This document shows, one piece after another, positions 60,731 through 64,000 of a stretch of 64,000 nt of DNA. The DNA is from Paracidovorax konjaci. Lineage in GTDB: Bacteria; Pseudomonadota; Gammaproteobacteria; Burkholderiales; Burkholderiaceae_C. The stretch is from NCBI RefSeq assembly GCF_900112675.1, contig NZ_FOMQ01000011.1:1-64000 (forward strand), written 5' to 3'. Below the pieces are notes generated by a model. It saw only the letters and a program-made list of their open reading frames with translations. It was not told the origin of the DNA and did no database searches. Position 1 is the first letter of the stretch. Every line of letters starts with the position of its first letter. A program made the translations under genes and the position numbers.

Positions 60731-61747
60731 TTACTCCAGCTTTGCTCCCGAAGCCTTCACCACCTGCGCCCAGCGCTTCACCTCCGAGCCCACCATGGTG
60801 CCGAACTGCGCCTGCGTAAGCCCGCCGTAGTCGGCGCCATTCTTCGCCCAGACCGCCTTGATCTCGTCGGCCGCGCCGATGCGGCGCACCTCCTCGACGA
60901 TGCGGGCCTGCATCTCCGGCGGGGTGCCCTTGGGCGCCCAGAGGCCATACCACGTGGTCACGGTGTAGTCCGGCAGGCCCACCTCGGCCGCGCAGGGTAC
61001 GTCGGGAAAGGCCGGGTTGCGGCGCGCGCCCGAGACCATCAGCGCCTTGATGCGGCCGCCCTTGATGTGCGCGGCCGACGAACCCAGGCCGTCGAACATC
61101 ATGTCCACATTGCCGCCGATGAGGTCCTGCAGCGCGGGGCCCGCGCCGCGGTAGGGGATGTGCGTGATGAAGGTGTTGGTCTGCAGCTTGAACAGCTCGC
61201 CCGCGAGGTGGTGCGAGGTGCCGGAGCCGGCCGAGGCGTAGTTCAGCTTGGCCGGGTTGCGGCGCACGTGGTCGAGGAACTGCGGGAACGCGGGCGCCTG
61301 CACGGTGCGCGGGTTCACCACCAGCACCTGCGGCACGTTGGCCAGCAGGGCGAGCGGGACGAAGTCGCGCTCGAGGTCGTAGTCCAGCCGCGGGTACATC
61401 GAGGGCGCGATCACGTGGTGCGTGCCGCCCATGAAGAGCGTGTAGCCGTCGGGCGCGGCCTTGGCCGCGAAGCTCGCGCCCACCGTGCCGCCCGCGCCGC
61501 CGCGGTTGTCGATCACCAGCGTCTTGCCGGTGGATTTGGCGAACTGCGCCGCGAACGGCCGCGCGAACGCATCGGTGCCGCCGCCGGCCGGGAACGGCAC
61601 CACCAGCGTCACCGGCTTGGCGGGCCACGGGTCGTTGGCGAAGGCGCGGCCGGTGGCGAGCGCAAGGCCCGTGGCGGCGGCGCCGCGCAGCATGGCGCGC
61701 CGGCGCAGCCATTCGCCGTGGGGGCTGCTGTCGAAGTGGAAAGGCAT
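60731..61747 (-). CDS. Tripartite tricarboxylate transporter substrate-binding protein (TctC/Bug family)
   Basis: This 338-residue Bug-type binding protein has an RRRAMLRGAAATGLA twin-arginine-like signal ending RAFA, then PVTLVVPFPAGGGTDAFARPFA, DNRGGAGGTVGASFAAKAAPDGYTLFMG and SAGSGTSHHLAGELF, the family landmarks. In the mat cluster it likely binds malonate or a related dicarboxylate. Membrane TctA/TctB partners are not in this window, common for Bug proteins. ATG 61747 is chosen over an upstream in-frame start. Confidence 0.9.
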   Translation of the reverse strand: MPFHFDSSPHGEWLRRRAMLRGAAATGLALATGRAFANDPWPAKPVTLVVPFPAGGGTDAFARPFAAQFAKSTGKTLVIDNRGGAGGTVGASFAAKAAPDGYTLFMGGTHHVIAPSMYPRLDYDLERDFVPLALLANVPQVLVVNPRTVQAPAFPQFLDHVRRNPAKLNYASAGSGTSHHLAGELFKLQTNTFITHIPYRGAGPALQDLIGGNVDMMFDGLGSSAAHIKGGRIKALMVSGARRNPAFPDVPCAAEVGLPDYTVTTWYGLWAPKGTPPEMQARIVEEVRRIGAADEIKAVWAKNGADYGGLTQAQFGTMVGSEVKRWAQVVKASGAKLE

Positions 61748-61912
61748 CGGTCTTGTCTCCTGTCGTCGTTGTGGTGAAGTGGCATTGCGCACCGCCTGGG
61801 CAGCGCGCCGCCGGGGACACTCTGGTTTATTCCGGTTCCGAACTTCCTGCGCGGGCCGTGGCCGCCGGGGCCCTGCCGCACGCCTGCCCGCCCGCCCGCC
61901 GCGCCCCGCCGC

Positions 61913-63400
61913 TCAATCGCGGCACAGGCTCTCGATGTCTCCCGACACCGGCACGCGGCCCTGGGCCAGCAGGCCCCGGTGCTTGTCGATGCGCTTCAGG
62001 TCGTAGAGGTAATTCACCATGAGGCCGAAGGACTGCTTCTGCCCCTTCGAGGAAGGGTCGCCCGCCCAGTTGAGCCGCTCCACGCGCGCGCCGTTGCCGA
62101 GGTGAAAGCGCGCCACCGCGTCCACCGGCCGGCCCTCCTGCAGCTCGCGGCCCAGGTAGCGCGCCGCGCACTGCAGCAGCCACTGGCGCAGCGGCGATTT
62201 CACGGGCAGGTCCAGCGCCTTCTCGGCGGCGGCCAGCACGTGCGTGGCCTGCGGGGGCTCGAAGCCCACGGCACGGCCGAGTTCGGCGCGGCGCTTGTCG
62301 TCCAGGGCATCGAGCATGCCCGCGCAGTGCTTGCCGAACCATGCGCGGAAACCCGGTATGGGCGAGAGCGTGGCGAAGGTCCGCAGCCGCGGGAACTCGG
62401 CAGAGAGCGTCTCCGCGACGTGCTTGATGAGCGAATCGCCGAAGCTCACTCCGCGCAGGCCCGTCTGCGTGTTGCTGATCGAATAGAAGATCGCCGTGTT
62501 GGCGCGCTCGATGTCCAGCGGCTCGGCGCTCTCGTCGAGCAGCGGCGTGATGCTGCCGGAGATCTCGTTCACGAGCGCCACTTCCACGAAGATGAGCGGC
62601 TCGCCCGGCAGGCGCGGATGGAAGAAGCCGTAGCAGCGGCGGTCGCTGCGCACCCGGTTCTTCAGGTCGGACCAGCTTCGGATGTCGTGCACGGCCTCGT
62701 ACTTGATGAGCTTTTCCAGCAGCGAGGCGGGCGAGTCCCACGACAGCCGCTGCAGCTCCAGGAAGGCCACGTCGAACCAGGTGGAAAAGAGCTGCTCCAG
62801 TTCCGCGTCGAGCGGCAGCAGCCGCTTGTCGCCCTTGAGCAGCGGCAGCAGCTCGGCCCGCATGTCCACGAGAAAGCGCATGCCCTGCGGGAACACCGCG
62901 AAGCGCTGCAGCAGCCGCGTGCGCGGCGAGGACAGCGCGCGCCGCAGATGCACTTCGGCATGGGCTTCGTCGGCGGTGCCGGCCGCCGCCTCGTAGCGCT
63001 TCTGGGCCGACTTGAAGCGGGTGGCGTCGGGCGCGAACTGCTCGCACATGAGCAGCCACATGTCGCGGCGCTCTTCCGGCTCGGCCGCGGCATACCAGGC
63101 CGCCACGGCCTCGGCGCGGCGCCCGCCCTCGACCTCGCTCACCTGGGTGGCCGCCACTTCCTGCAGGTCGGCCAGCAGGCGGCGCAGCGCGCGCGGCGAC
63201 AGGGCCTCCTTGCCGCGCCGCAGCGTGGCGGCCAGCCGCTCGTGCGTGGAGCGCGGCGGCGCCGGCTTGGGCGCTGCGGCGGCGGCCGGTGCCGCGGGCT
63301 TGGCCCCGCCGCCGGGATCGCCTGCGGCATCAAGGTTCTGCGTGTCGGCAGGGCGCAGTCGCGAGACGCTGCGCGTGATCCATCCGGAAGCGGCATTCAT
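61913..63400 (-). CDS. matA: Malonyl-CoA decarboxylase
   Basis: This 495-residue protein of the MCD family has helical N-terminal region after an Ala/Pro linker, then catalytic domain with FFHPRLPGEPLIFVEVALV, STQTGLRGVSFG-like NTQTGLRGVSFGDSLIK, FATLSPIPGFRAWF and a C-terminal FHLGNGARVERLNWAGDPS, which carries the conserved His/Asn-Gly. It turns malonyl-CoA, made by MatB, into acetyl-CoA. ATG 63400 overlaps the matR stop (ATGA). Confidence 0.94.
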   Translation of the reverse strand: MNAASGWITRSVSRLRPADTQNLDAAGDPGGGAKPAAPAAAAAPKPAPPRSTHERLAATLRRGKEALSPRALRRLLADLQEVAATQVSEVEGGRRAEAVAAWYAAAEPEERRDMWLLMCEQFAPDATRFKSAQKRYEAAAGTADEAHAEVHLRRALSSPRTRLLQRFAVFPQGMRFLVDMRAELLPLLKGDKRLLPLDAELEQLFSTWFDVAFLELQRLSWDSPASLLEKLIKYEAVHDIRSWSDLKNRVRSDRRCYGFFHPRLPGEPLIFVEVALVNEISGSITPLLDESAEPLDIERANTAIFYSISNTQTGLRGVSFGDSLIKHVAETLSAEFPRLRTFATLSPIPGFRAWFGKHCAGMLDALDDKRRAELGRAVGFEPPQATHVLAAAEKALDLPVKSPLRQWLLQCAARYLGRELQEGRPVDAVARFHLGNGARVERLNWAGDPSSKGQKQSFGLMVNYLYDLKRIDKHRGLLAQGRVPVSGDIESLCRD

Positions 63401-64000
63401 GGGGCGATCCTGGAGTGTTGGTGGCGGGCGATGTCGCGCAGCGCCACGCGCTGCGCGAGAAGGTGGGAACGCATGGCCTGCTCGGCGGCCTCGGCATCGC
63501 CGCGCTGCAGCGCCGCGAACACGGCCAGGTGCTCGGCCAGGCTCTGCTGCAGCCGGCCCGGCTTGTGCAGCTGCTGCAGCCGCGCGAGCCGCAGGATCTT
63601 GCGCAGGTCGCCGATCGCCTGGGCGAGCCAGCGGTTGTCGGCCAGCACGATGAAGGCCTCATGGATGGCGTGGTTGGCGGCGTAGTACTCGGCGATGCGT
63701 CCCGCGGCGGCGTGCTCGCGCAGGCGCTGGTGGAGCACCTCCAGCGCGGCCACGTCGGCCATGCCGGCGCGCTCGGTCGCCTCGTGCGCGGCGCGGCCTT
63801 CGAGCAGCGCGATCACCGGAAAGATGTCGTCGAGGTCGCGCTCGGTCACCTCGGCCACGAAGCAGCCGCGGCGCGGTTCGTGGCGCAGCAGGCCCTCGGC
63901 CACCAGCACCTTGAGCGCCTCGCGCAACGGCGTGCGCGAGATCGAGAGCCGCTCGCACAGCGCCGCCTCGTCCAGCAGGCTGCCGGGGGCCCATTCGCCC
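63397..64000 (-). CDS. matR: GntR-family regulator (MatR-like), 5' end beyond window
   Basis: About 201 codons are visible; the start lies beyond the right edge. The winged helix is seen as GSLLDEAALCERLSISRTPLREALKVL, followed by RRGCFVAEVTERDLDDIFPV and an FCD domain (HAIHEAFIVLADN, EHLAVFAALQRGDAEAAE). Its overlap with matA indicates control of the malonate operon. Confidence 0.9.
   Translation of the reverse strand, partial: GEWAPGSLLDEAALCERLSISRTPLREALKVLVAEGLLRHEPRRGCFVAEVTERDLDDIFPVIALLEGRAAHEATERAGMADVAALEVLHQRLREHAAAGRIAEYYAANHAIHEAFIVLADNRWLAQAIGDLRKILRLARLQQLHKPGRLQQSLAEHLAVFAALQRGDAEAAEQAMRSHLLAQRVALRDIARHQHSRIAP

Overview
The window reads as chromosome of a plant-associated Comamonadaceae bacterium, most likely Acidovorax/Paracidovorax (inference). 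It is very GC-rich. It carries beta-proteobacterial blocks: zapA followed by 6S RNA, an FNR-controlled cbb3 oxidase cluster with hemN and fnr, a TctC-type binding protein and a malonate (mat) cluster. Three accessory loci have sequences matching the HrpX plant-inducible promoter (PIP) box of plant pathogens.

Layout. 1-324: tail of an IS5-family transposase. 0.6-5.0 kb: TerB/DUF697-like protein, MHS-family transporter and an exported plant-type tyrosinase. 5.1-11.2 kb (minus strand): tightly overlapped ABC importer operon of the polyamine/opine type, ending in a GntR regulator and an Asp/Glu/hydantoin-racemase relative. 11.4-12.75 kb: PIP box plus -10, then a His/Ala-rich protein and a small acidic protein, a candidate effector with a partner. 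12.9-32.7 kb (minus strand): cobalamin uptake and late biosynthesis (riboswitch, btuB, cobB, cobU, btuF, btuC, btuD, cobO, bluB, cobD, cobC, then cobQ, cobT). This run is interrupted at 15.6-22.0 kb by a lower-GC accessory block: SIR2-TPR protein, short-chain dehydrogenase and a two-gene PIP-like operon encoding an unknown Ser-rich protein and a phospholipase-D-fold protein. 32.9-33.8 kb: small coiled-coil gene, zapA, 6S RNA and terminator. 34.0-37.4 kb: overlapping HD-GYP and PAS-GGDEF-EAL genes. 37.5-48.9 kb: TauE/SafE-like protein, hemN, fnr, FixH, ccoG, ccoP, ccoQ, ccoO, ccoN, ccoS, ccoI with three FNR boxes, then a UspA gene. 49.5-50.9 kb: low-GC insert with a kinase-like gene behind a perfect PIP box, bordered by a decayed second copy of the livF 3' end. 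50.9-56.7 kb: branched-chain-type ABC operon with an amidohydrolase. 56.9-64 kb: LysR regulator, then matB, enoyl-CoA hydratase, tctC, matA and matR (cut by the window end).

Two dispersed repeat families cut across these blocks. Family A (5 copies, about 47 bp) is a small palindrome (TTTGCTA...TAGCAAA) with a conserved flank. Two copies lie in frame inside enzyme genes and one supplies the start codon of btuD. Family B (4 copies, about 130-145 bp) is a multi-hairpin element that always begins a few bases after a stop codon and always has the same orientation relative to that gene. It sits at operon-internal joints after two periplasmic-binding-protein genes and after cobO, and after fnr.

Nothing here was checked against a database. 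Family assignments rest on recognised motifs, gene order and overlap patterns. Effector status is inferred from promoter-like boxes, Ser-rich N-termini, base composition and context.
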